NCBI GenBank assembly: GCA_944375955.1
Contig: CALWBE010000061.1
Location: 1 to 52,261, forward strand
DNA from: an uncultured Clostridia bacterium
GTDB lineage: Bacteria > Bacillota > Clostridia > Oscillospirales > CAG-382
Length of the DNA: 52,261 nt
Direction of reading: 5' to 3'
Shown: positions 26,797-34,702 of the stretch, piece by piece
How the letters are laid out: each line of letters opens with the position of its first letter
Position numbering within the stretch: the first letter of the stretch is position 1
The notes under the pieces: generated by a model
What the model was told of the DNA's origin: nothing
Seen by the model: only the letters and a program-made list of their open reading frames with translations
Databases searched by the model: none
Made by a program: the position numbers and the translations under genes

Positions 26797-27669
26797 ATGC
26801 CGAATTTTGATAAACACAAAAATTTTCACGCCAATAAAACAGAGCCGCATATATTATGTGACATGCACACGCATTCGGAAAACTCGCATGATTCAGCATG
26901 CCCTATAAGCGATATGGCTGAAGCGCAGATAAAAAAAGGAACAGCGGTTTTTGCAGTAACAGATCACTATGACGGCTGCTATTTTGACAGCCGCGATATA
27001 TTTTCCGATATAAAAAATTCAGTTAAAGATATTGACCGCAATATAAAAAAGTTTGATGGACAGATAGAGATACTTAAAGGCATTGAGCTTGGAGAGCCGG
27101 CATGGTCGCCGGAGGACGCCGCAAAAGCTCTTGAACTTGCAGATTTTGACGTTGTTATAGGTTCGGTTCACGCCGTGCGTTATAAAGATATTAAAAAACC
27201 TTATTCAATGATAGATTTCAGCGATTTTGACGAAGGTTTTATTTATGATTACGCCGACGTATACTTTGATGAAATGACTGAGATGGCGGAGACTGCGGAT
27301 TTTGATATACTCGCTCATTTGACATGCCCGTTTCGCTATATAAACGGCAAATGCGGCAAAAACGCCGACATTATGCAGTTTGAGGATAAAATCCGTAGTA
27401 TTTTATCTGTTATAATAGAAAGAAAAATCGCGCTTGAAGTAAATACTTCCGGGCTTTATCTAAAAAATCCTATAATTATGCCTGATGAAAAAGTTCTTGA
27501 TATTTACCGCGATATGGGCGGCAGGCTTATCACTATAGGATCGGATGCTCATGCGGCGGAAAATGCTGCGTCAGGTATTCATTATGCTGAGGAACTGCTT
27601 AAGAAGGCGGGGTTTTCTTCTGTTTGTATTTACCGAAAGCGTATTCCGGTATTGATTTCCCTGAATTAA
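26797..27669 (+). CDS. PHP-domain phosphatase (HisJ/HisK-like histidinol-phosphatase family)
   Basis: The protein has 290 residues from ATG 26797, which follows TTGGAGA at 7-base spacing; a longer frame from 26707 overlaps ybaK and lacks a site. PHP metal-binding motifs are present in order: HTH (24-26), TDH (55-57), the IELGE glutamate, GSVH, the LAHL histidine and SDAH (249-252). Size and motif pattern match the HisJ histidinol-phosphate phosphatase family. No histidine biosynthesis genes are nearby, so it may act on another phosphoester. Confidence 0.82.
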   Translation: MPNFDKHKNFHANKTEPHILCDMHTHSENSHDSACPISDMAEAQIKKGTAVFAVTDHYDGCYFDSRDIFSDIKNSVKDIDRNIKKFDGQIEILKGIELGEPAWSPEDAAKALELADFDVVIGSVHAVRYKDIKKPYSMIDFSDFDEGFIYDYADVYFDEMTEMAETADFDILAHLTCPFRYINGKCGKNADIMQFEDKIRSILSVIIERKIALEVNTSGLYLKNPIIMPDEKVLDIYRDMGGRLITIGSDAHAAENAASGIHYAEELLKKAGFSSVCIYRKRIPVLISLN

Positions 27670-27708
27670 AAGAGGCTTTTCACAAGCTCACATTGAAAAA
27701 ATTGTAAA

Positions 27709-27756
27709 AATAAGGTTACCGTATAAAAAATCTGCGGCAGCCTTTATTTTTTAGTA
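27709..27756 (+). terminator. Probable terminator after the PHP phosphatase gene
   Basis: AAATAAGG and CCG on the left pair with CGG and CCTTTATTT on the right, with a small internal loop and a one-base bulge, and run into TTTATTTTTTA. The stem is imperfect. Confidence 0.5.
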
Positions 27757-27855
27757 TATATTTTTATATAAAAAATCGTTTTATGTGTAAGATTTTTTCA
27801 ATAAAGCTGTCTATATGAATGTAAGCAAGGGAAAAAATAAAAAGGAGGGGTGTTT

Positions 27856-28416
27856 TTGGACGACGCAAAAATAATAGAACTTTTCTGGGCGCGAAATGAA
27901 AATGCAATAACGGCGATATCAGAAAAATACGGCGCATATTGCAGAATTATTGCAAAAAATATTTTAGGAAACTCCGAGGATGCCGAGGAATGCGTAAACA
28001 ATACTTATCTTAGCGCATGGAACAGCATACCGCCTAATAAACCGGAGAAGCTGTGTGCATATCTTGGGAAAATAACGCGTAATTTGTCGTTGAACAGGTA
28101 TAAGCGCGATACCGCAGAAAAACGGGGCGGAAGGGAATCGACACTTATTTTTGATGAGCTTTCTGAGTTTATATCTGATAAGGAAACAGTTGAAGATGAG
28201 TTTGAGCGTCAGGAACTTATAAAAATAATCAATGATTTTTTAAAAGAACTTTCAGCTGAAAAGAGAAATATGTTTATCTGCCGGTACTGGTATTTTGACA
28301 GCATTTCAGATATAAGCGCGCGTTTTAAAAAATCTGAGAACAATATATCTGTAATTTTAAACCGTTTGCGTGCAAAACTGCGCGATTATCTTTCAGAAAG
28401 GGGATATGAGTTGTGA
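27856..28416 (+). CDS. ECF-type RNA polymerase sigma factor
   Basis: The start is TTG 27856: AAAGGAGG (27841-27848) stands 7 bases before it, whereas the in-frame GTG at 27850 would be almost on top of that site. The 186-residue protein has sigma region 2 (about 15-90, with the SEDAEECVNNTYLSAW core of the family) and region 4 (about 125-180, with a helix-turn-helix after FDSISDISARFKKSENNIS). ECF factors direct polymerase to stress or envelope promoters. The stop overlaps the start of the next gene, whose product is the likely anti-sigma factor. I cannot identify its target promoters. Confidence 0.92.
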   Translation: MDDAKIIELFWARNENAITAISEKYGAYCRIIAKNILGNSEDAEECVNNTYLSAWNSIPPNKPEKLCAYLGKITRNLSLNRYKRDTAEKRGGRESTLIFDELSEFISDKETVEDEFERQELIKIINDFLKELSAEKRNMFICRYWYFDSISDISARFKKSENNISVILNRLRAKLRDYLSERGYEL

Positions 28417-29192
28417 AAATAACTGAATTTTGTGAAATTTTAGGAGATATTGATGATAAATATATAGAAGAAACGAAACAATATTATAGAGCTAAAAAAA
28501 GAAAATCTCCTAAGGCAGAATATTTTGCAGCGGCAGCATGCATTGCGGTCATAGCTGCGGCGGGTTATATTTTTTCTCTGCCGTATATAAAAAATCCGAA
28601 TTTTAATGAAAAAGTAAATCCTGACGACAGCATATACTTGCAGAACGACAATGAAAGCGGTAAAATCGACGACAAGACTGAAGAAAAAAACAGTATTTCA
28701 GTAAATAAAGTTGAAAATATAGGCAGTGCAGACATGGATGTGAAGTATTCATATTATGAAAAAATACCATATGACGTATGGCTTATGGTACTTGATGATT
28801 TTTATAATTTTACCGGAATAAGTTATGAGGATTTTACTTCATCAATACCTGCTTCATGGACAGAAAACAGCTTTTATTCTGCACTTGTACGCTATTATAA
28901 AGAGAACGAACTGCAGGAATATGGGGTTCATGATTATATATTCGAATATCAAAATGATTATGGCGGAGAAGCGAGAATTGCGATAAGTCCGGAAGGAAAA
29001 CCGCTGAGAGATTTGTTTATAATGTGCGACGATCCGGTTTTATCCGAGATAAACGGAACTGAACTTATAATTTACGGATATGAAGACATGTATTTTACGG
29101 AATTTTCATATAACGGTTTAAATTATGATATAGAGACAAGCGGCGTACAGCTTGAAGCTTTGGAAGAGCTTTTAGAAAGCATTATAAAATAA
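28413..29192 (+). CDS. Probable membrane-anchored anti-sigma factor
   Basis: GTG 28413 overlaps the sigma factor stop by four bases (GTGA), a sign of translational coupling. The 259-residue protein has a short cytoplasmic N-terminus (1-36), one transmembrane helix (about 37-58) and an extracytoplasmic domain of about 200 residues with no named fold. This topology and position are those of anti-sigma factors that hold an ECF sigma at the membrane until a signal arrives. No zinc-binding HxxxCxxC motif is seen, so it is not a ZAS-type anti-sigma. The role is inferred from context. Confidence 0.72.
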   Translation: MKITEFCEILGDIDDKYIEETKQYYRAKKRKSPKAEYFAAAACIAVIAAAGYIFSLPYIKNPNFNEKVNPDDSIYLQNDNESGKIDDKTEEKNSISVNKVENIGSADMDVKYSYYEKIPYDVWLMVLDDFYNFTGISYEDFTSSIPASWTENSFYSALVRYYKENELQEYGVHDYIFEYQNDYGGEARIAISPEGKPLRDLFIMCDDPVLSEINGTELIIYGYEDMYFTEFSYNGLNYDIETSGVQLEALEELLESIIK

Positions 29193-29242
29193 GTAAATAA
29201 AATTTGATTTGTAAAAACTCAAGTGTACGGGGGAAAAATCCC

Positions 29243-29605
29243 ATGAAAAGAAAATTATTTTTTATTTTGATTTTATTTTGTCTGTTGCCGGTTTCGGGAT
29301 GCGTACAAAAAGATTGTGAAGATGAAAACGTACAAAGTTTTTTTACCGGAGAAATAAAGGAATCCGGAGAAGACTATATTATCTGTGAAGTTAACGACAG
29401 CGGAAACAGCGGAATATCTGAAGGCGCTTATGTTTATGTTTCAAGAAATAATGCAGTGTCTTCAGACGGATTTCCGGATTTTGAGACAGGAGAATATGCA
29501 AGGATTGTTTACGGCGGAGGTGTTATGGAAACATATCCTTTAAGGCTAAGTACGGTTTATGCCGTTTATAAGACAGATAAAACCGGTAAAATTACGAATG
29601 ACTGA
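29243..29605 (+). CDS. Small lipoprotein of unknown function
   Basis: ATG 29243 follows GGGGG at 10-base spacing; the longer frame from 29204 lacks a site. The 120-residue protein has a lipoprotein signal peptide with lipobox PVSGC. The mature domain, with alternating hydrophobic strands (IICEVND, GAYVYVSR, YARIVYGG), looks like a small beta-barrel similar to bacterial proteins that measure outside the membrane, but I assign no family. It is the third gene of the sigma/anti-sigma unit and may be its sensor partner or target. Confidence 0.7.
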   Translation: MKRKLFFILILFCLLPVSGCVQKDCEDENVQSFFTGEIKESGEDYIICEVNDSGNSGISEGAYVYVSRNNAVSSDGFPDFETGEYARIVYGGGVMETYPLRLSTVYAVYKTDKTGKITND

Positions 29606-29621
29606 TAAAAATAAAAAAACA

Positions 29622-29657
29622 AACGCAGGGACAAGACGCTTCCCTGCGTTATTTTTA
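29622..29657. terminator. Bidirectional terminator between the lipoprotein gene and gpsA
   Basis: A perfect 10 bp stem, AACGCAGGGA (29622-29631) with TCCCTGCGTT (29641-29650), has ATTTTTAT on the right and an A-rich stretch on the left, so it can end both converging transcripts. Confidence 0.88.
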
Positions 29658-29667
29658 TACCTTATTA

Positions 29668-30633
29668 TCAAATATTAAATTCCTCTTTTATGCTTCTTGA
29701 AAAAAGACGGCTCATGGCGGAATGTACATCTATTCCTTTATAAATAACATCATAAACCGCTTCACATATAGGCATTTCGACTTCGTATATCTCACAAAGC
29801 CGCATAACTGCTTTTGCCGTATAGCATCCTTCGGCAAGAGAATCATATTTTTCCTTTGTAACAAGTGTTTCACCATATTTTCTGTTATGGGAAAATTCCG
29901 AAAAAACGGTTGCTTCGAAATCTCCCAGCAGACAAAGTCCGAAAGCTGAATAAGGGTTACCGCCCATTTTTTTAATAAGCCGCGCGGTTTCCACAGCTCC
30001 CCGCGACATAAGCGCGCCTTTAAGCGATGATAGAGACAATGCGTCAAGCGCTCCCGCCGCAATGCCAATAACGTTTTTTACCGCGGAGCCTACTTCTGTT
30101 CCTATTATATCAGAACCACAGTAAAAACGTATTAAGTTTCCTGAAAATTCCGACACCAGTTTTGCCACAACATTTTTATCTCTGCTGTCTATTACCATGC
30201 AGTTTGGATTGCCTTTTATAAATTCCTGTACATGTCCGGGACCTACCCAAACGGCGATAGGTGAAGACGGCGGAACATACTCCTCCATAACTTCATGCAG
30301 CAGTTTTCCCGTACCTATTTCTATTCCTTTTATGCATAAAACAAAAATTTTCCCCGAAAGGTCAAATTCGCGGATCTCTGTCATAAATCCGCGTAGTTTC
30401 TGCGCGTCTACCGATATTACAACGATTTCGGCGTTTTTAAGAACAGAGCAGAGGTCTGACGAAAGCCGTATTCTTTTATTAAACGATACAATGCCGTTTG
30501 TGCGGGTATTTAAAAGACGGCGGTAATTTTCGGAATTTTCTCTTCCGTAAACAGTAACATCGTGTCCTATACTGTCAAGATACCATGCGATAAAAGATCC
30601 CCATCTTCCGCATCCGATAACGCTTATTTTCAA
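29668..30633 (-). CDS. gpsA: NAD(P)H-dependent glycerol-3-phosphate dehydrogenase
   Basis: The 321-residue protein starts with TTG at 30633, preceded by AAAGGA. The dinucleotide-binding motif is GCGRWG (7-12). Lysines K102 (IKGIE) and K186 (EVGSAVKNVIGIAAG) match the two catalytic lysines of GpsA, and the C-terminal domain has the LLGDFEATVFS/HNRKYG region that corresponds to GLGDL-T-SRN. The enzyme reduces dihydroxyacetone phosphate to sn-glycerol-3-phosphate for phospholipid synthesis. Departures such as GPGHVQEF in place of the usual GPSFA-E make it a somewhat divergent member. Confidence 0.88.
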   Translation of the reverse strand: MKISVIGCGRWGSFIAWYLDSIGHDVTVYGRENSENYRRLLNTRTNGIVSFNKRIRLSSDLCSVLKNAEIVVISVDAQKLRGFMTEIREFDLSGKIFVLCIKGIEIGTGKLLHEVMEEYVPPSSPIAVWVGPGHVQEFIKGNPNCMVIDSRDKNVVAKLVSEFSGNLIRFYCGSDIIGTEVGSAVKNVIGIAAGALDALSLSSLKGALMSRGAVETARLIKKMGGNPYSAFGLCLLGDFEATVFSEFSHNRKYGETLVTKEKYDSLAEGCYTAKAVMRLCEIYEVEMPICEAVYDVIYKGIDVHSAMSRLFSRSIKEEFNI

Positions 30634-30872
30634 TATTATGTCCTTTCTTTATGTAAACCGATGTGTTTTTTTGCCGAAGAAATTTATTTAGCCGTATCAG
30701 AATATATAACTATATAGGTATATAAAGTATATATTTATATTTATGAGCTGCCTTAGTGCAAATATAACTTTAAAGGAATACCGATATTTTTCTGATGTAA
30801 AAATTTAAGTATAAATAAAATCAAGATTAGTTTTATTTGCGCATATAAGGAGAAGGCAAGTAAAAAAACAGT

Positions 30873-30901
30873 TTGACATAGCATCAAACAGAATTTATAA
30901 T
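30873..30901 (+). promoter_or_regulatory. Consensus sigma-A promoter of lgt
   Basis: TTGACA (30873-30878), a 17 bp spacer and TATAAT (30896-30901) form a perfect consensus, giving a leader of about 95 bases. Confidence 0.88.
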
Positions 30902-30928
30902 ATATAAGGTATCAATATATTAACAAAA

Positions 30929-30959
30929 AAAGCCGGATATATAAAAAGAGCCCGGCTTT
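30929..30959 (+). promoter_or_regulatory. Hairpin in the lgt leader
   Basis: AAAGCCGG (30929-30936) pairs with CCGGCTTT (30952-30959). Only three T end the + strand arm, so it is a poor terminator in the lgt direction; on the - strand the stem is followed by seven T. It may tune lgt mRNA or block antisense reads toward gpsA. Confidence 0.5.
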
Positions 30960-31003
30960 ATGCAATGAATATTAAAAATAATAAAATGCGCAGGTGAAAA
31001 AGA

Positions 31004-31795
31004 GTGTATCCGTTTATTGAAATCTTCGGATTTTATCTGCCAACTTACGGGATATGTATGGCGGCAGGAATTGTCTTTGCGGTAATTTTTATTTTTGCTT
31101 TTTGCGGAAGACAGGGTTTTAAAGCGGAAAATACCGCAATTATAACTTTGTCGGCAGTTATCTTTGGACTTGTCGGAGCAAAGCTTCTCTCTATATTTAC
31201 GCTTTTTTCTCCGTCGGAAATAAAAGGAATACTTTTTTCCGCGCCGCTGTCACTTTTAACCGAGAGCGGGCTTGTTTTTTACGGAGGACTTATTGCCGGA
31301 ATTCCTGCCGCTTATATTGCGGCGCGCAAAGTAAATGAAAAAATAGGTATTTATGAAAACATTTTTATTACTGCCCTGCCGGCAGCTCATGCTTTTGGAC
31401 GCATAGGCTGTTTTTTTGCCGGATGCTGCTATGGATGCAAAACTTCGCTTCCGGTAGGAGTAATTTACACAGATCCTATATCTGACGCTCCGACAGATAT
31501 TCCGCTTTTCCCGATACAGCTTTTTGAAGCCGGATACAATGCCTTTATTTTTTTTATACTTCTTGCAATGCTTATAAAAATTCCTGAAAAAAAATTAAAT
31601 CTACCTATTTATTTTATATGTTACGGAACTGAAAGATTCTTTGCGGAAATGTTCCGCGGCGATGATATACGCGGCTTTTATTTCGGACTTTCAGCTTCAC
31701 AGTGGATAAGTATAGCAGTGGTATTTTTCGGTATAGCAATATTGACCGTCAGGCTTTTGAAGCTGAGGCATTGTCAAGAATCAGTTCGTAAGTAA
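31004..31795 (+). CDS. lgt: Prolipoprotein diacylglyceryl transferase Lgt
   Basis: The protein has 263 residues from GTG 31004, with AGGTG at 7-base spacing. About seven membrane segments carry the Lgt signature HAFGRIGCFFAGCCYG (129-144), the conserved YGGL motif near 93 and the ERFFAEMFRGD segment near the C-terminus. Lgt attaches diacylglycerol to the lipobox cysteine and would mature the lipoproteins encoded at 18059, 29243 and 34966. Its 3' end overlaps the oppositely oriented acetyltransferase gene by 47 bp. Confidence 0.96.
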   Translation: MYPFIEIFGFYLPTYGICMAAGIVFAVIFIFAFCGRQGFKAENTAIITLSAVIFGLVGAKLLSIFTLFSPSEIKGILFSAPLSLLTESGLVFYGGLIAGIPAAYIAARKVNEKIGIYENIFITALPAAHAFGRIGCFFAGCCYGCKTSLPVGVIYTDPISDAPTDIPLFPIQLFEAGYNAFIFFILLAMLIKIPEKKLNLPIYFICYGTERFFAEMFRGDDIRGFYFGLSASQWISIAVVFFGIAILTVRLLKLRHCQESVRK

Positions 31796-32306
31796 TTCTT
31801 TCTGTCGTATGAGATTCAGGAATATGAATAATACCGGTTTCGTGAAAACCGCATTTTAACAGCATTCTGCGCATCGGTTTATTATACCGGTGCGTATCTA
31901 TTCTTATAGAATCCCTTCCCTGTTCGACGCACATTTCAGAAATTGCTTTCATAAATTCTGATCCTATGCCCCTGCCGGAGAGAGATATATCTACACACAC
32001 ACGGTGAACTGCAGCATATCCGGTTTCGCTTCCCTGCCATTTTCCGGGGAATTCGCCGCCTTCTATTTTGTCATACCAGGGTTCATTTCCCATTATTACG
32101 GCGGCTGCCGCTACCGGAACGTCATTTTCTCCGCAGAACACAAAGCCTATTCCTTTTTCAATATCAGAAAGATATGTTTCCCTATTCGGATAACCCGACT
32201 GCCACTGATCTATTTTAAGCACTTCACGCATATTTTTTTTTGCGGCTTTTATCATTTCTTCTATCTTGTCAAGATCCCGGAATTCAAGTTTTCTTAATTT
32301 ATACAT
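31749..32306 (-). CDS. GNAT-family N-acetyltransferase
   Basis: The 185-residue protein is a single GNAT domain. Motif A, VHRVCVDISLSGRGIGSEFM, holds the acetyl-CoA pyrophosphate loop SGRGIGS. A GIGFVFCGENDVPVAAAAV strand pair precedes it, and IRIDTHRYNKPMRRMLLKCGF is the motif B region. The substrate is unknown. Its last 47 bp overlap the end of lgt on the other strand with no terminator between, an unusually tight convergence. Confidence 0.88.
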   Translation of the reverse strand: MYKLRKLEFRDLDKIEEMIKAAKKNMREVLKIDQWQSGYPNRETYLSDIEKGIGFVFCGENDVPVAAAAVIMGNEPWYDKIEGGEFPGKWQGSETGYAAVHRVCVDISLSGRGIGSEFMKAISEMCVEQGRDSIRIDTHRYNKPMRRMLLKCGFHETGIIHIPESHTTERITYELILDNASASKA

Positions 32307-32461
32307 CTTTTAATTATTTCCATTTGATTATTTTTTGTGATAAAATGCTATTTATCTTTATATTGTTCGGTTATTTTTGACTTTATTTTGCGCAAACTAT
32401 GGCTGCATGAATTAGCTTAAAATAAAACAAACCGTCTTAATCTCTGAAAAGGCAAAATATT

Positions 32462-32869
32462 TTACAGCTGTTTGAAAAATTCGAGTTCTTCACCCGAAGG
32501 ACCCAAAACAAACGCCATCCTTATTGATATTTTTTCCGGATGCGAATCAAGATCTACAGTTTGAGGTTCTTTATAGGGCTTTGCCCCTGCGGCAAGCGCT
32601 GTTGAATATGCGGCGTCAACATCGTCGCATTTCATTGCAAAGTGCATGTATTTTCCTTCTCTCGGAAATTTTTCATCAGATCCGCCCGCGAAAATTTCTA
32701 TTCTCGAACCGTCGCCCATGTCAAGCATTACAACGCTGTTTTCATCTTTTCCCCATCCGACGATTTCTTTCATTCCCAAAGCTTTATAAAATTTTACTGA
32801 TTTTTCAAAATCATTTGCTTTAAGTGCGATATGGTGGAATCCAAGGCCTTTTATAATATCGTTTGACAT
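32462..32869 (-). CDS. VOC/glyoxalase-fold protein
   Basis: The 135-residue protein is one vicinal-oxygen-chelate domain made of two beta-alpha-beta-beta-beta halves. Candidate metal ligands are the histidine in FHHIALKAND near 12, the glutamate in RIEIFAGG, the histidine in YMHFAMKCDD and the glutamate in EELEFF near the end. Family members include glyoxalase I, dioxygenases and fosfomycin-type resistance enzymes, so function is open. Upstream of ATG 32869 there is only a tandem GGGAAA tract in place of a usual ribosome binding site. Confidence 0.85.
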   Translation of the reverse strand: MSNDIIKGLGFHHIALKANDFEKSVKFYKALGMKEIVGWGKDENSVVMLDMGDGSRIEIFAGGSDEKFPREGKYMHFAMKCDDVDAAYSTALAAGAKPYKEPQTVDLDSHPEKISIRMAFVLGPSGEELEFFKQL

Positions 32870-32871
32870 AG

Positions 32872-32916
32872 TTTCCCTTTCCCTTTCCCTTTCCCTTTCC
32901 TTTTCCCTTTCCCTTT
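32872..32916 (-). repeat. Tandem GGGAAA hexamer repeat immediately upstream of the VOC gene
   Basis: Read on the gene's strand, this is about seven AAAGGG units, one altered to AAAAGG, ending three bases before the ATG. It occupies the Shine-Dalgarno position. Copy number changes would alter spacing and strength of ribosome binding without shifting any frame. An ATG at 32919 just outside the tract is out of frame with the gene. Confidence 0.9.
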
Positions 32917-33055
32917 CATATTAAAATTTACATTTACAAGCTTATAATGAGTTTTAATACAAGTATTTGTTTACATTATATACTTAAAAAGCTGTTTTTT
33001 CAATGTTTTTTTTCAATATAATAAAATATAATATTACAATAAGAAGAGGTAAAAA

Positions 33056-33841
33056 ATGACAATTCATATATACGGCAGTTGTGCTGGAACAGAACCGATA
33101 AAAGGCTGGAGACATCTTTCGTTTTCAATAGACCGTTTAGGAAAGCAATATTTTTTTGACGCAGGAGAAAGCTGCGGATACACTGCATATACAAACGGAA
33201 TAAATATCGCCCAAACACGAAGAATAATTATATCGCATACGCATATGGATCATGTCGGCGGACTTGCAAATCTCTTATGGTATATACGCAAACTTGACAC
33301 GCAGTGCGGACTTAAAGCTTGTCCTCAAATAGATATTCATATTCCCAATCTTGAGACATGGGAAGGAATAAAAATGATTTTAAAAAACACTGAGGGCAAT
33401 TTTAAATGCGATTTTAAAATTTTTGCGCATGAAGTGTCCGACGGCGAGCTGTTTTATGATACTGAAGATGATATGAAAGTCACGGCATATCACAATACGC
33501 ATCTTCCGCAGGAAGAGAGCGGAAAATGGCGTTCGTTTTCTTATCTAATTGAAAGCGAGGGCAAAAAAGTATTTTTTACCGGCGATTACGGTAGAATCTC
33601 TGATTTTTCAAATATTCTCAATTGTAATAATATCGATCTTCTTATGATAGAAACAGGGCATCATACTGCCGAAAACACAGCGTCAGCGTTAAAGGAAGCC
33701 GGCATTTTCCCGAAATTTCTGGGATTTATACACAATGGTCCCGATGTGCGCAGATCACCTGATGAAACTGTTAAGAAAGCGGAAGATATACTTGGAGTAA
33801 AAACCGCCGTATTTACCGACGGAATGACTTTTGAGTTTTAA
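33056..33841 (+). CDS. Metallo-beta-lactamase-fold hydrolase (RNase Z-like)
   Basis: The 261-residue protein has the MBL zinc motif HTHMDH (from about 62), a second histidine region AYHNTHLP, the FTGDYG aspartate and the IHNGP histidine near the end. This order matches the RNase Z/ElaC-like and related cytoplasmic MBL hydrolases. It lacks the long RNase Z flexible arm pattern I would need to call tRNA 3' processing. AAGAAGAGGT serves ATG 33056. It is a single gene between opposing neighbours. Confidence 0.8.
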   Translation: MTIHIYGSCAGTEPIKGWRHLSFSIDRLGKQYFFDAGESCGYTAYTNGINIAQTRRIIISHTHMDHVGGLANLLWYIRKLDTQCGLKACPQIDIHIPNLETWEGIKMILKNTEGNFKCDFKIFAHEVSDGELFYDTEDDMKVTAYHNTHLPQEESGKWRSFSYLIESEGKKVFFTGDYGRISDFSNILNCNNIDLLMIETGHHTAENTASALKEAGIFPKFLGFIHNGPDVRRSPDETVKKAEDILGVKTAVFTDGMTFEF

Positions 33842-33893
33842 TAAAAAATTAAAATAAAGTAAATAATATTTTTAAAAAATATATAATTTTTAA

Positions 33894-34529
33894 TTAAGGT
33901 CTTGCGGCAACCCGGTTGATCTTAAATCCTTTGGCGGAAAAATTAGCTTCATATTCGGTGACTATATTTGAATCGGCATACTGCGAATTGTGCAAATCAT
34001 ACGTGATATCAGACAGCTTGAATCCGCAGTTTTGCATTTCTTCCAGTGAAAAATCAAAAAGAGGACGGTTGTCGGTTTTAAAATATATCACTCCGTCCGG
34101 AGAAAGAATTTTTTTATATATTTCGAGAAACGTACGATATGTGAGTCTTCTTTTCGCATGTTTTTTCTTTGGCCACGGATCGGAGAAATTAAGATATATT
34201 TCTGAAAGCTCGCCATCTGAAAAAACTTCATAAAGTTTTTCTGCGTCAATATCCGAAAAAACAACATTCGAGATCTGTGCATCACGGCATTTTTCCATTG
34301 CCATTACCATTACGTCGCGGACTTTTTCAACTGCTATAAAAAATTTTTCGGGATTTCTTTTTGCCGTTTCGCAGATAAATGTACCTTTTCCGCATCCGAT
34401 TTCAAGACATATAGGACGGTTGTCTGAAATATCTTTCCACCTGCCCCGCATTTCTTCTGGATTTTCGGCAAGCAGACTGCCGCATGCTATAATTCTGTCG
34501 TCTGTATGTTTTTTCTTTCTCATTCTCAT
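33894..34529 (-). CDS. trmB: tRNA (guanine-N7-)-methyltransferase TrmB
   Basis: The 211-residue protein has the SAM-binding motif LEIGCGKGTF (about 42-51) and the TrmB signature NFSDPWPKKKHAKRRL in the middle, followed by IYFKTDN and the C-terminal TEYEANFSAKG. It makes m7G at position 46 of tRNA variable loops. A GGGAG site precedes the first of two closely spaced ATG codons. It is transcribed divergently from the DUF378 gene; the dyad at 34558-34570 lies between. Confidence 0.96.
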   Translation of the reverse strand: MRMRKKKHTDDRIIACGSLLAENPEEMRGRWKDISDNRPICLEIGCGKGTFICETAKRNPEKFFIAVEKVRDVMVMAMEKCRDAQISNVVFSDIDAEKLYEVFSDGELSEIYLNFSDPWPKKKHAKRRLTYRTFLEIYKKILSPDGVIYFKTDNRPLFDFSLEEMQNCGFKLSDITYDLHNSQYADSNIVTEYEANFSAKGFKINRVAARP

Positions 34530-34557
34530 AATAAATTACTCCCGGAAGATATAATTT

Positions 34558-34570
34558 TACGTTAAACGTA
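34558..34570. promoter_or_regulatory. Perfect dyad TACGTTAAACGTA between trmB and the DUF378 gene
   Basis: The 13-base sequence is a perfect inverted repeat (TACGTT-A-AACGTA) placed 28 bases upstream of trmB and 31 bases upstream of the -35 box of the other gene. This is a natural place for an operator, but no regulator is known. Confidence 0.4.
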
Positions 34571-34601
34571 CTTTTTTATTTGATTTTTTCAAAATGTATA
34601 T

Positions 34602-34628
34602 TTGACAGTCATCGGGACAAACTATTAT
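34602..34628 (+). promoter_or_regulatory. Probable promoter of the DUF378 gene
   Basis: TTGACA (34602-34607) and TATTAT (34623-34628) have a short 15 bp spacer. Initiation about 7 bases after the -10 box would be at or near 34635, just ahead of the structured leader. Confidence 0.55.
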
Positions 34629-34634
34629 CGGGTA

Positions 34635-34695
34635 CGGCGCGGCCGATTGTTTTTTCCGCGCTGTTTTCCAATAAACGAACAATCGTATAAAGAGG
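34635..34695 (+). promoter_or_regulatory. Structured leader, candidate H-type pseudoknot, upstream of the DUF378 gene
   Basis: GCGCGG (34637-34642) pairs with CCGCGC (34656-34661). CGATTGTT, in the loop (34644-34651), is perfectly complementary to AACAATCG (34678-34685). The two stems of 6 and 8 bp interleave as in an H-type pseudoknot with 1-, 4- and 16-base connecting loops, and the second ends five bases before the AGAGG ribosome binding site (34691-34695). The sequence matches no riboswitch class I know. A simple hairpin with only the 8 bp stem is the alternative. Confidence 0.45.
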
Positions 34696-34702
34696 TAATT
34701 TT

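Larger units (their letters stand above)
30634..31003. other. Divergent intergenic region between gpsA and lgt
   Basis: This 370 bp region holds the lgt promoter and leader hairpin (listed separately). The gpsA side is very AT-rich, with overlapping TATA-like strings around 30700-30750 and no clear -35, so I do not name a gpsA promoter. No gene is seen. Confidence 0.6.
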
